Below, piece by piece: positions 36,321-43,317 of a stretch of DNA of 64,000 nucleotides. Numbering within the stretch: the first letter of the stretch is position 1; every line of letters begins with the position of its first letter. Where the stretch lies: contig NZ_LMWH01000228.1 of NCBI RefSeq assembly GCF_001507435.1, forward strand, positions 310,001-374,000, in the 5' to 3' direction. Made by a program: the position numbers and the translations under genes. This DNA comes from Streptomyces sp. NRRL F-5122 (GTDB taxonomy: Bacteria; Actinomycetota; Actinomycetes; Streptomycetales; Streptomycetaceae). Under the pieces are notes generated by a model. It was given only the letters and a program-made list of their open reading frames with translations. It was not told where the DNA came from and made no database searches.

Positions 36321-37214
36321 TCAGGGCGTCCCTGTGAAGTGCCCCCGCACCAGGGTCTGCACCACCGTCAGGTCCTGCGCGATCAGCGCGTCCAGCAGCG
36401 TCGAGTGCTCGGCGGCGTCGGCGATCAGGTCGGCGCGGCCGCGCGCGGCGGATCCGCCGAGGAGCGGCCACTGCGCGCGGCGGTGCAGGTCCTCCGCGAT
36501 CCGCAGCAGCTGTTCGTTGCCGGCGAGGGCGAGCACCGCGCGATGGAAGGCCCGGTCGGACTCGGCGTACGTCGCCCGGCACCCGGACGACGCGGCCCGC
36601 CCGCTCGCCTCGGCGAGCGGGCGCAGCTCCGCCCAGCGTTCCCCGGGGACCGTGCGGGCGAGCCGCAGCACGACCGGAACCTCGATCAGCGCCCGGATCT
36701 CGGCGAGCTCGGCGAGCTCACGGGCACCGCGCACGACGACGCGGAAACCGCGGTTGGGCACGACCTCGACGGCACCCTCGAGGGCGAGTTGCTGCATCGC
36801 CTCGCGCACGGGGGTGGCGGACACCCCGAAGCGCTCGCCGAGCACGGGCGCCGAGTAGACCTCTCCGGGTGTCAGCTCCCCCGTCACCAGCGCGGTGCGC
36901 AGGGCGTCGAGGATCTGCCGGCGCACCGAGGCCCGCTGCACGACATGCCGCCCGCTCCCGGCCGGCGCATCGCGGAGCGCTTCCTCACCCGCTCGGGACC
37001 CCTCGTCGCCGTGCGGGTGGTCGGCCACGCGCGGCCTCGGGATCGGCACCTCACTGTGAGTGTGCTCACCCCGGGCCCGGTCGGCGCTCTCGCACCGCTC
37101 ACGCACCTCGTCCGCCGACCGGATCCGGGAAGGCATGGGAGTGGCCTGTGCACGGACGTCCGCGGTCCCCGTCTCGGCCGAGCCCTCCGCACGGCGGGAA
37201 CGGGCCTGTTCCAC
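36321..37214 (-). CDS. GntR-family (FCD/FadR-type) transcriptional regulator
   Basis: GTG 37214 follows GGAGGAGG, a strong site, so the unusual N-terminal extension of about 90 disordered, Arg/Glu-rich residues is probably translated. The GntR winged helix follows (ASVRRQILDALRTALVTGEL, LGERFGVSATPVREAMQQLA, GAVEVVPNRGFRVVV). The all-helical FCD effector domain comes next (LAEIRALIEVPVVLRLAR, YAESDRAFHRAVLALAGNEQ, EHSTLLDALIAQDL). FCD regulators sense carboxylic acids with a bound metal. The target is unknown. It is divergent from the iron-box-controlled FhuF-like gene, which is probably unrelated. Confidence 0.85.
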   Translation of the reverse strand: MEQARSRRAEGSAETGTADVRAQATPMPSRIRSADEVRERCESADRARGEHTHSEVPIPRPRVADHPHGDEGSRAGEEALRDAPAGSGRHVVQRASVRRQILDALRTALVTGELTPGEVYSAPVLGERFGVSATPVREAMQQLALEGAVEVVPNRGFRVVVRGARELAELAEIRALIEVPVVLRLARTVPGERWAELRPLAEASGRAASSGCRATYAESDRAFHRAVLALAGNEQLLRIAEDLHRRAQWPLLGGSAARGRADLIADAAEHSTLLDALIAQDLTVVQTLVRGHFTGTP

Positions 37215-37310
37215 GGCTCCTCCTCCGGTTCCGGTGGTGCTGGACGGGTGCGGAACTGTCCTCGGGACCGTTCACCGCTCGTAAAGCACCTTAGGCACCT
37301 TACGCTCCGG

Positions 37311-37338
37311 TTCAAGTCCCGACCGCCTCCGCTAAGGT
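37311..37338 (+). promoter_or_regulatory. Predicted promoter of the FhuF-like gene
   Basis: TTCAAG (37311-37316) and TAAGGT (37333-37338) are 16 bases apart. The -10 lies within the iron box, so a metallated repressor would block it directly. Confidence 0.45.
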
Positions 37339-37351
37339 GAGCCTTACCTAT
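37333..37351. promoter_or_regulatory. Iron box (DmdR1/IdeR-type operator)
   Basis: The 19 bases TAAGGTGAGCCTTACCTAT match the IdeR/DmdR consensus TWAGGTWAGSCTWACCTWA at 17 of 19 positions. It overlaps the -10 and start region of the FhuF-like gene, so that gene should be induced under iron limitation. Confidence 0.8.
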
Positions 37352-37378
37352 CAACGCGTCCGGAACGGCGGTGCCCGC

Positions 37379-38221
37379 ATGCCTCTCTCCGCCTCGCCCG
37401 CGTCCGTCGTCACGGCGGCGTACACCCGGCTCACCGAGGTGCTCCCGATGCTGACCGTGACGGAACTCGGACGCGAGGAGCCCGCTCCGGAGGGCGACGG
37501 CTGGGCACCCGTCGCCGGGCTCGCGGCGGGCGGTGCCGTGCTGGACGCGTTCCTGGCCTGGGACGAGGACCAGGTAGTGCGCGACTACGGACAGCGGGCC
37601 CGCCCCGATGTCGTCGCGAGCTTCGGGCTGCACCGGTACGCATGGCCGGCCTGTCTGCTGATCACCCTCCCCTGGTTCCTCCAGCGGCGCGTGCCGCGCT
37701 TCCCCGTGGACCACGTCACGTTCCAGCGCACCCTGGGCCGCATGGCGGTGCGCACCGGCGCTTTCACCTGCCTTCCGGGCGATCCCGCCGCGGATCTGCC
37801 CCGTGCCCGGGTCGTGGCGGACGAGGAGGCGTTGCGGGCCGAGGTCCGGGATGCCGTGGCCGAGCACCTGGGCCCGGTGCTCGCCGGATTCGGGCCGCGC
37901 ATGCGGCGGCGGGGGCGTGCACTGTGGGGCACGGCGACGGACGAGGTCGTCGACGGACTCCTGTACGTGGCCCAACTGCTCGGCGAGGAGCCGCGGGCGC
38001 GGCGCGAACTGGAGTTGCTCATGCCGGGCGGCACGATGCCCTACGCGGGCTCGGCCGGGTTCCGCGAACTGACGGGCCCGAACGGTGAGTCGCTGTCCAC
38101 CAGGGACCGGGTGAGCTGCTGCATGTTCTACACGCTGCGCCCCGAGGACACCTGCGACACCTGCCCGCGCATCTGCGACGCCGAGCGGGTGGTCAAACTG
38201 ACCGCGGACGCGGCGGGTTGA
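37379..38221 (+). CDS. FhuF-like [2Fe-2S] ferric-siderophore reductase
   Basis: It likely reduces siderophore-bound Fe3+ in the cytoplasm to release iron. The 280 residues include FGLHRYAWPACLLITLPWFL and FQRTLGRMAVRTGAFTCLPG. At the C terminus is the cysteine pattern C-C-x10-C-x2-C (SCCMFYTLRPEDTCDTCPRI), which holds the unusual FhuF-type [2Fe-2S] cluster. ATG 37379 has only a weak ribosome site, and an in-frame upstream start would lie inside the iron box. The DmdR-type box at its promoter supports the iron role independently. No siderophore genes are adjacent. Confidence 0.88.
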   Translation: MPLSASPASVVTAAYTRLTEVLPMLTVTELGREEPAPEGDGWAPVAGLAAGGAVLDAFLAWDEDQVVRDYGQRARPDVVASFGLHRYAWPACLLITLPWFLQRRVPRFPVDHVTFQRTLGRMAVRTGAFTCLPGDPAADLPRARVVADEEALRAEVRDAVAEHLGPVLAGFGPRMRRRGRALWGTATDEVVDGLLYVAQLLGEEPRARRELELLMPGGTMPYAGSAGFRELTGPNGESLSTRDRVSCCMFYTLRPEDTCDTCPRICDAERVVKLTADAAG

Positions 38222-38533
38222 CGTCCGCTCAGGGGAGGCGGCGACGGGGCGCGTAACCCGTGCCGTAAGATCCACACCGAATGGGACCCACCCGGATCAC
38301 GGTTGTTTCACAACTTCCTCACGCGTCGCGGGAACTTTCCGTGGATCCATCCGTCCGGGTAGTCTTATTCGAACTCAACTCCCGCCCCTCAAGCGGCAGT
38401 TCGAGCAGAACGCCGCCCCGGGCATCCCCCTTGCACCTCCTTGGCGGCCTCTTGCCCCGAAACCCCCTGAGGGCCGACGGGATTGGGCCACTATGGCGGG
38501 CGATACGCCCTATCCCAATGCAAGGGACCCCTG
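38222..38533. other. Intergenic region with nested inverted repeats
   Basis: These 312 bases contain no gene. A possible promoter is TTTCCG followed 18 bases later by TAGTCT. Close to the next gene, ATTGGG (38482-38487) and CCCAAT (38514-38519) enclose a second small repeat GGCG/CGCC, so the leader can fold into a long imperfect hairpin ending just before the ribosome site. Confidence 0.4.
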
Positions 38534-39571
38534 ATGAGACTGACCGACATATCGCTGAACTGGCTGCTTCCGGGCGCCGTACTGCTCCTGGGCGTGCTGG
38601 CGGCGGTTGCGGTGCTCGCGCGCGGCAAGCGGTCCAAGGAGAGCACGAGTTCGGACGACTCGTGGGAGCGCAGCGAGGAGCGCCGCAGGCGCAAGGAGAC
38701 CATGTACGCCACGGCCTCCTACGTCCTTCTCTTCTGCTGTGCGGCGGTCGCCGCGGCGCTTTCCTTCCACGGCCTGGTCGGCTTCGGCCAGCAGAACCTC
38801 GGCCTGACCGACGGCTGGGAGTATCTGGTCCCCTTCGGCCTGGACGGCGCCGCCATGTTCTGTTCGGTGCTCGCGGTGCGCGAGGCCAGCCACGGCGACG
38901 CGGCGCTCGGTTCCCGAATCCTGGTGTGGACGTTCGCCGGTGCCTCCGCCTGGTTCAACTGGGTGCACGCACCCCGGGGCATCGACCACGCGGGTGCCCC
39001 GCAGTTCTTCGCCGGCATGTCGCTGTCGGCGGCGGTGCTCTTCGACCGCGCACTGAAGCAGACCCGCCGCGCCGCCCTGCGCGAGCAGGGACTCGTGCCG
39101 CGCCCGCTGCCGCAGATCCGTATCGTCCGCTGGATGCGGGCGCCTATCGAGACGTACAAGGCCTGGTCGCTGATGCTCCTGGAGGGTGTGCGCAGCCTGG
39201 ACGAGGCCGTCGAGGAGGTCCGCGAGGACCGGCGCCAGAAGGAGCACAACAAGGCGCGGCGACGCGAACAGCAGCGGGTCGAGCGCGCACAGCTCAAGGC
39301 GCTCAGCCGCGGCCACCGCGCGCTGACGGGCGGCAACGGCGGACGCCAGGTCGAGATGCCGACCGTCGAGCGGGCGACCGCACCGGCCACTTCGGAGCCT
39401 GCCATATCCGGTGAACTGCCCTCCCGCACCCGCCCCTCGCTCGAGCCCGTCCGAAGCTCCTCCGCCGACCCGATCACGGTCGACCTCACCGCCGAGGACG
39501 ACACCATGGCCCTGCCCCGGCTCGACTCCCTTGAGCGCAAGCTCAAGGACCTCGAGCAGCAGTTCGGCTGA
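38534..39571 (+). CDS. DUF2637 integral membrane protein
   Basis: The 345 residues start with a membrane helix (ISLNWLLPGAVLLLGVLAAV). A basic loop (RSKESTSSDDSWERSEERRR) follows. The DUF2637 core then carries three or four more helices (ATASYVLLFCCAAVAAALSF, YLVPFGLDGAAMFCSVLAVR, SRILVWTFAGASAWFNWVHA). The remaining half is cytoplasmic and charged, with a coiled-coil-like stretch (EAVEEVREDRRQKEHNKARR) and a final helix (LDSLERKLKDLEQQFG). DUF2637 proteins are frequent in Streptomyces, often beside conjugation or developmental genes, but have no established function. ATG 38534 follows CAAGGGA. Confidence 0.8.
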   Translation: MRLTDISLNWLLPGAVLLLGVLAAVAVLARGKRSKESTSSDDSWERSEERRRRKETMYATASYVLLFCCAAVAAALSFHGLVGFGQQNLGLTDGWEYLVPFGLDGAAMFCSVLAVREASHGDAALGSRILVWTFAGASAWFNWVHAPRGIDHAGAPQFFAGMSLSAAVLFDRALKQTRRAALREQGLVPRPLPQIRIVRWMRAPIETYKAWSLMLLEGVRSLDEAVEEVREDRRQKEHNKARRREQQRVERAQLKALSRGHRALTGGNGGRQVEMPTVERATAPATSEPAISGELPSRTRPSLEPVRSSSADPITVDLTAEDDTMALPRLDSLERKLKDLEQQFG

Positions 39572-39633
39572 GTCCGGGCGTATCACCCACTGGATGGGGG
39601 GCGCGGCACGCTGCCGGGCCCCCCATCAGTGCG

Positions 39634-40200
39634 TCAGGACGCCTCGCCGTCCAGTTCGAACCACACCGCCTTGCCCACCCCGTGCGCCCGCACTCCCCAC
39701 GCGTCCGAGAGGGACTGCACGAGGATCAGACCCCGGCCGTGTGTGCCGTCGCCGTCGTCCGGCCGTCGCGGCCTCGGTCTGCGCCCCACGAAGTCCCTTA
39801 CCTCCACACGGAGTCGGCCCGGAGAAACGGTCGCCGTCAGGACCGCGTCGCGGTCGGTGTGAATGAGCGCGTTGGTCACCAGCTCGCTGGTCAGCAGTTC
39901 GGCCGTCTCGGATCGTCCCGGCCTCCCCCAGCGCACCAGCATCTCCCGCAACGCCCTGCGCGCCTCGGGCACCGCCCGAAGGTCGGCCCGTCCCAGACAA
40001 CGTCTGAGCTGTGGACTCACTGATCGGTCCGTCGTCGTGTCGGTCGCTTCCTCAGCCTGCTTCACCGACGACGACCCGATCACCACGGGACCGCCGTCTC
40101 GCGTTCGCCTGTCCATGACCCCCGCCGGTACGTGGATGTCGAATCCCCCGCTCGAACACGTCCACGGGGATCCATGCCCCACCGGCGGGTCGGCAGTCAT
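39634..40200 (-). CDS. RsbW-like ATP-binding (GHKL) regulatory protein
   Basis: The 188 residues have a disordered, probably regulatory N-terminal third, then a HATPase_c_2 domain. This contains LRAVPEARRALREMLVRWGR, the N-box ELLTSELVTNALIHTDRD, LRVEVRDFVG and the G2 box GTHGRGLILVQSLSDAWG. Such stand-alone GHKL proteins act as anti-sigma-factor kinases or switch partners in Streptomyces. ATG 40200 has no good ribosome site. A shorter start at the in-frame MDRRTRDGG is possible. A PP2C-like protein lies 3 kb downstream, but no anti-sigma antagonist is adjacent. Confidence 0.8.
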   Translation of the reverse strand: MTADPPVGHGSPWTCSSGGFDIHVPAGVMDRRTRDGGPVVIGSSSVKQAEEATDTTTDRSVSPQLRRCLGRADLRAVPEARRALREMLVRWGRPGRSETAELLTSELVTNALIHTDRDAVLTATVSPGRLRVEVRDFVGRRPRPRRPDDGDGTHGRGLILVQSLSDAWGVRAHGVGKAVWFELDGEAS

Positions 40201-40546
40201 GTCGAATCGTCAACTACCGTACGCACTGGGTCATATGAGCCCGGCGCGAGTGCGCCCCGAGCGCCCTTGAGCCGGCTCCCACCCACCGTAGGAACCTGGT
40301 CCCGTCGCACGACACGCCCGGCTCCTCAGGCACACACGGCTGTGCGCCCGGTCGCCGCCGGTCGCTGTCAGGGCCACGGAACCGCTGCCGCTGAAGCCCT
40401 TCAGCCGACTCCGGGCTGCCGATACGGCCGTACGCCGTCAGCGGTCGCCCCCGGTCGGGTCGACATGTAGACAGGGCACGCGGACCGGGGTGACAGGGCG
40501 TCAGCGCCCAACTTACTCCAAACGTGTTGTTCTTAATATTGTCCGC
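40201..40546. other. Intergenic region upstream of the leader ORF
   Basis: These 346 bases between the divergent ATPase and the secreted-protein unit show no convincing gene. The last stretch (40511-40546) is AT-rich compared with the surroundings and contains the likely -10 TAATAT at 40534-40539. Confidence 0.5.
40534..40539 (+). promoter_or_regulatory. Likely -10 element for the secreted-protein unit
   Basis: TAATAT is nearly consensus, and the predicted start falls on or next to the ATG at 40547. No consensus -35 is visible 17 bases upstream, so an alternative sigma factor or an activator may be used. Confidence 0.45.
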
Positions 40547-40630
40547 ATGTCCGACATGACGGATAAGGAGATCATTAGTACGTTCAATCTCGTCGGCGTG
40601 AAGCCGGCGTCTCAGAGACAGGAGAAGTGA
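40547..40630 (+). CDS. Possible 27-residue leaderless leader ORF
   Basis: ATG 40547 lies seven bases after a TAATAT -10 box, so the transcript would be leaderless. The frame (MSDMTDKEIISTFNLVGV, then a short basic tail) ends in TGA at 40628-40630, one base before the ATG of the following secreted protein. It covers that gene's AGGAGAAG ribosome site. This layout suits translational coupling. Third-position GC is about 78 percent, below local genes, so it may be a leader and not a conserved peptide. It has no recognised relatives. Confidence 0.4.
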   Translation: MSDMTDKEIISTFNLVGVKPASQRQEK

Positions 40631-40631
40631 C

Positions 40632-41417
40632 ATGGCAACGCGTTCCACCGCTGTAACGGCCGCAGCCGCGGCCGCCGCGGCCCTGGTGGCCACGGGTATC
40701 ACGTACGCCTCCGCGGCTTCCGAGCCGCAGGCGGCCCCGATGGCCCAGCGTGCCGCCGCAGCGCCGGCCGCTGCCCCGGCCGCAGTGCCGGACGGCAGCA
40801 ATGGCGGCAACGGCAACAACAACAACAACAACGGCAACAACAACAACGACAACTCCTACGGCAACGGCGGCGGGGGCGGCGGCGGCGGCGGCAAGAGCTA
40901 CCGCAAGGTCACCCGGTGCGAGGAGGACGAGGGCTTCGGCAACTTCGACGACGACGACTTCGGCGACGGTGGTGGCGGCGGCCGCCGCTGCGGCCGTGGC
41001 GACGACGATGGTCGCCGGTTCGGCCGGATCTCCGTCAACGAGCGCGAGTTCGCCGGAGTGCCCGACGGCTGCATCACCGTGGTCAGTGGCCTCGGCGCCA
41101 AGACCATCAACGTCCGCAACGAGAGCAGGAACGTCGTCGAGGTCTTCAACGGCGCTACCTGCGACAACGGTGCTCCTCTCGCCACCGTCGGCCCCCACAG
41201 CTCCTCGAACGGGCTGTTCCCCCGCCACTTCAAGGGCGGTGTGAAGGTCAAGCACGGCGTGGTGGCCAGCTTCCGCGTGATCAAGCGCCACGTCGAGCGC
41301 TTCGTGGAGGAGAAGGAAGAGCACAGCGGTGGCGGCGGTGGCGGCGGCAACAGCTACGGGAAGGGAGACGAAGGAAACGACAACGGAAACTACGGAGGTA
41401 ACAACGGGGGCAGGTGA
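40632..41417 (+). CDS. Secreted Gly/Asn-rich protein
   Basis: ATG 40632 follows ACAGGAGAAG. The signal peptide (TAAAAAAAALVATGITYASA) is followed by an Ala/Pro linker and a low-complexity Asn/Gly stretch with runs of consecutive Asn and Gly. A folded-looking core runs from about residue 130 to 225 (GRISVNEREFAGVPDGCITV, SGLGAKTINVRNESRNVVEV, NGLFPRHFKGGVKVKHGVVA), and a second Gly/Asn-rich tail ends the protein. Cysteines in the core (DGCITV, GATCDNG) could form a disulfide. It looks like a cell-wall or extracellular structural protein. I do not recognise a family. A terminator follows at 41456. Confidence 0.7.
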   Translation: MATRSTAVTAAAAAAAALVATGITYASAASEPQAAPMAQRAAAAPAAAPAAVPDGSNGGNGNNNNNNGNNNNDNSYGNGGGGGGGGGKSYRKVTRCEEDEGFGNFDDDDFGDGGGGGRRCGRGDDDGRRFGRISVNEREFAGVPDGCITVVSGLGAKTINVRNESRNVVEVFNGATCDNGAPLATVGPHSSSNGLFPRHFKGGVKVKHGVVASFRVIKRHVERFVEEKEEHSGGGGGGGNSYGKGDEGNDNGNYGGNNGGR

Positions 41418-41455
41418 TCCTGAGGATCAAAGGTCCCTCTGAAGGTAGAGAACGA

Positions 41456-41488
41456 GAACCCCGGCCCGCCGGAATCGGGCCGGGGTTC
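41456..41488 (+). terminator. Terminator after the Gly/Asn-rich protein gene
   Basis: A perfect 13-bp stem (41456-41468 against 41476-41488) with a seven-base loop and CTTTT shortly after, so close to a canonical intrinsic terminator. It can also stop the converging PoxB-like gene. Confidence 0.8.
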
Positions 41489-41519
41489 CCGGTCTTTTGC
41501 GCGGGGCTCTCTCCCCCCG

Positions 41520-43262
41520 CTAGGGCCTGGGCACGTTGCGCAGGTTGGAGCGTGCCATCTGGACCATACGGCCGACTCCCCCGTCCAGCACGACCTTCGA
41601 GGCGGAGAGCGCGAAGCCCGTCACCATCTCCCGGCTGATCCTGGGTGGGATCGACAGTGCGTTCGGGTCGGTGACGATGTCGACCAGGGCGGGTCCCTTG
41701 TGCCGGAAGGCGTCCTTGAGCGCGCCCGGAAGCTGCTTGGGTTTTTCGACCCGTATGCCGTACGCCCCGCACGCACGGGCCACGGCCGCGAAATCGGGAT
41801 TCTGGTTGGCGGTGCCGTAGGAGGGCAGTCCCGCCACCATCATCTCCAGCTCCACCATGCCCAGGGAGGAGTTGTTGAACAGGACGACCTTCACCGGAAG
41901 GTCGAGCTGCACCAGGGTGAGGAAGTCCCCCATCAGCATGGAGAACCCGCCGTCGCCCGAGATCGACACGACCTGGCGGTTCCGGTCGGTGAACTGCGCG
42001 CCGATCGCCATCGGCAGCGCGTTCGCCATCGAACCGTGGGAGAAGGAGCCGATGATCCGCCGGCGACCGTTGGGGGATATGTATCGGGCCGCCCAGACGT
42101 TGCACATCCCCGTGTCGACGGTGAAGACCGCCTCGGGATGGGCCAGCTCGTCGAGCACCGACGCCACGTACTCGGGGTGGATCGGGACGTGCTTGTCCAC
42201 CTTGCGGGTGTACGCCTTGACCACGCCCTCGAGCGCGTCCGCGTGCTTCTTCAGCATCTTGTCTAGGAAGCGCCGGTTCTGCTTGGGCCGCAGCCGCGGA
42301 GTCAGACACCGCAGGGTCTCCTTGACATCGCCCCACACCGCGAGGTCGAGCTTGGAGCGACGGCCCAGGTTCTCCGGGCGCACGTCGACCTGGGCGATCG
42401 TCACATCGTCCGGAAGAAAGGCGTTGTAGGGGAAGTCGGTGCCCAGGAGGATCAGCAGATCGCACTCGTGGGTGGCCTCGTACGCGGCGCCGTAGCCCAG
42501 AAGGCCGCTCATGCCTACATCAAACGGGTTGTCGTACTGGATCCATTCCTTGCCCCGCAGGGCGTGGCCCACCGGGGACTTGATCTTCCCGGCGAGCTCC
42601 ATGACCTCGGCGTGGGCGCCCGCGGTGCCGCTGCCGCAGAAGAGGGTGACCCGCTCCGCCTCGTCGATCATCGCCACGAGCTTGTCGATCTCGGCGTCAC
42701 TCGGGCGGACCGTGGGCCGGGCGGTGACGAGGGCGGTCTGGACGGGCTTGTCGGGCGCGGGCTGGTCGGCGATGTCGCCGGGAAGTGCGACGACGCTCAC
42801 ACCGCTGCGGCCGATCGCGTTCTGGATGGCCGTCTGGAGCAGCCGTGGCATCTGCTTCGGGTTGGATATCAGTTCGCAGTAGTGCGAGCACTCCTGGAAC
42901 AACCGGTCCGGATGGGTCTCCTGGAAGTAGCCGAGACCTATCTCGCTGGACGGTATGTGCGAGGCGAGCGCGAGCACGGGGGCCATGGAGCGATGGGCGT
43001 CGTAGAGGCCGTTGACGAGGTGGAGGTTGCCGGGACCGCAGGAACCTGCGCAGGCCGCCAGCCTCCCGGTTATCTGGGCCTCGGCGCCCGCCGCGAAGGC
43101 CGCGGTCTCTTCGTGCCGCACATGCACCCAGTCGAGGGCTGCATTGCGGCGGACGGCGTCCACGATCGGATTGAGGCTGTCTCCGACCACTCCGTACAGA
43201 CGTTTGACGCCTGCCCGGGCGAGTATGTCCACGAACTGGTCCGCGACGTTCTGCTTGGCCAT
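41520..43262 (-). CDS. ThDP-dependent pyruvate oxidase/dehydrogenase (PoxB-like)
   Basis: This three-domain ThDP flavoenzyme has 580 residues. The catalytic Glu is in WVHVRHEETAAFAAGAEAQI near residue 50, unlike the Val of gcl. FAD/central-domain segments are VTLFCGSGTAGAHAEVMELA and LLGYGAAYEATHECDLLILL. The ThDP-Mg motif is ISGDGGFSMLMGDFLTLVQL with VLFNNSSLGMVELEMMVAGL. The overall form resembles PoxB, which decarboxylates pyruvate to acetate and passes electrons to quinone. ATG 43262 has AAAGGG 12 bases away. GTG 43271, three codons upstream, is an alternative start. The acceptor is unproven. Confidence 0.85.
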   Translation of the reverse strand: MAKQNVADQFVDILARAGVKRLYGVVGDSLNPIVDAVRRNAALDWVHVRHEETAAFAAGAEAQITGRLAACAGSCGPGNLHLVNGLYDAHRSMAPVLALASHIPSSEIGLGYFQETHPDRLFQECSHYCELISNPKQMPRLLQTAIQNAIGRSGVSVVALPGDIADQPAPDKPVQTALVTARPTVRPSDAEIDKLVAMIDEAERVTLFCGSGTAGAHAEVMELAGKIKSPVGHALRGKEWIQYDNPFDVGMSGLLGYGAAYEATHECDLLILLGTDFPYNAFLPDDVTIAQVDVRPENLGRRSKLDLAVWGDVKETLRCLTPRLRPKQNRRFLDKMLKKHADALEGVVKAYTRKVDKHVPIHPEYVASVLDELAHPEAVFTVDTGMCNVWAARYISPNGRRRIIGSFSHGSMANALPMAIGAQFTDRNRQVVSISGDGGFSMLMGDFLTLVQLDLPVKVVLFNNSSLGMVELEMMVAGLPSYGTANQNPDFAAVARACGAYGIRVEKPKQLPGALKDAFRHKGPALVDIVTDPNALSIPPRISREMVTGFALSASKVVLDGGVGRMVQMARSNLRNVPRP

Positions 43263-43317
43263 GGAACCCACGCACCCTTTCGGTTGCCTAGGGTCCATCA
43301 ATCCACAGGGACGCCCA

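Noticed and set aside
40798..40893. Asn/Gly codon runs as a CRISPR or tandem repeat array
   Set aside because: These AAC and GGC runs are in frame and encode low-complexity segments of a secreted protein. There are no spacers or conserved repeat units.
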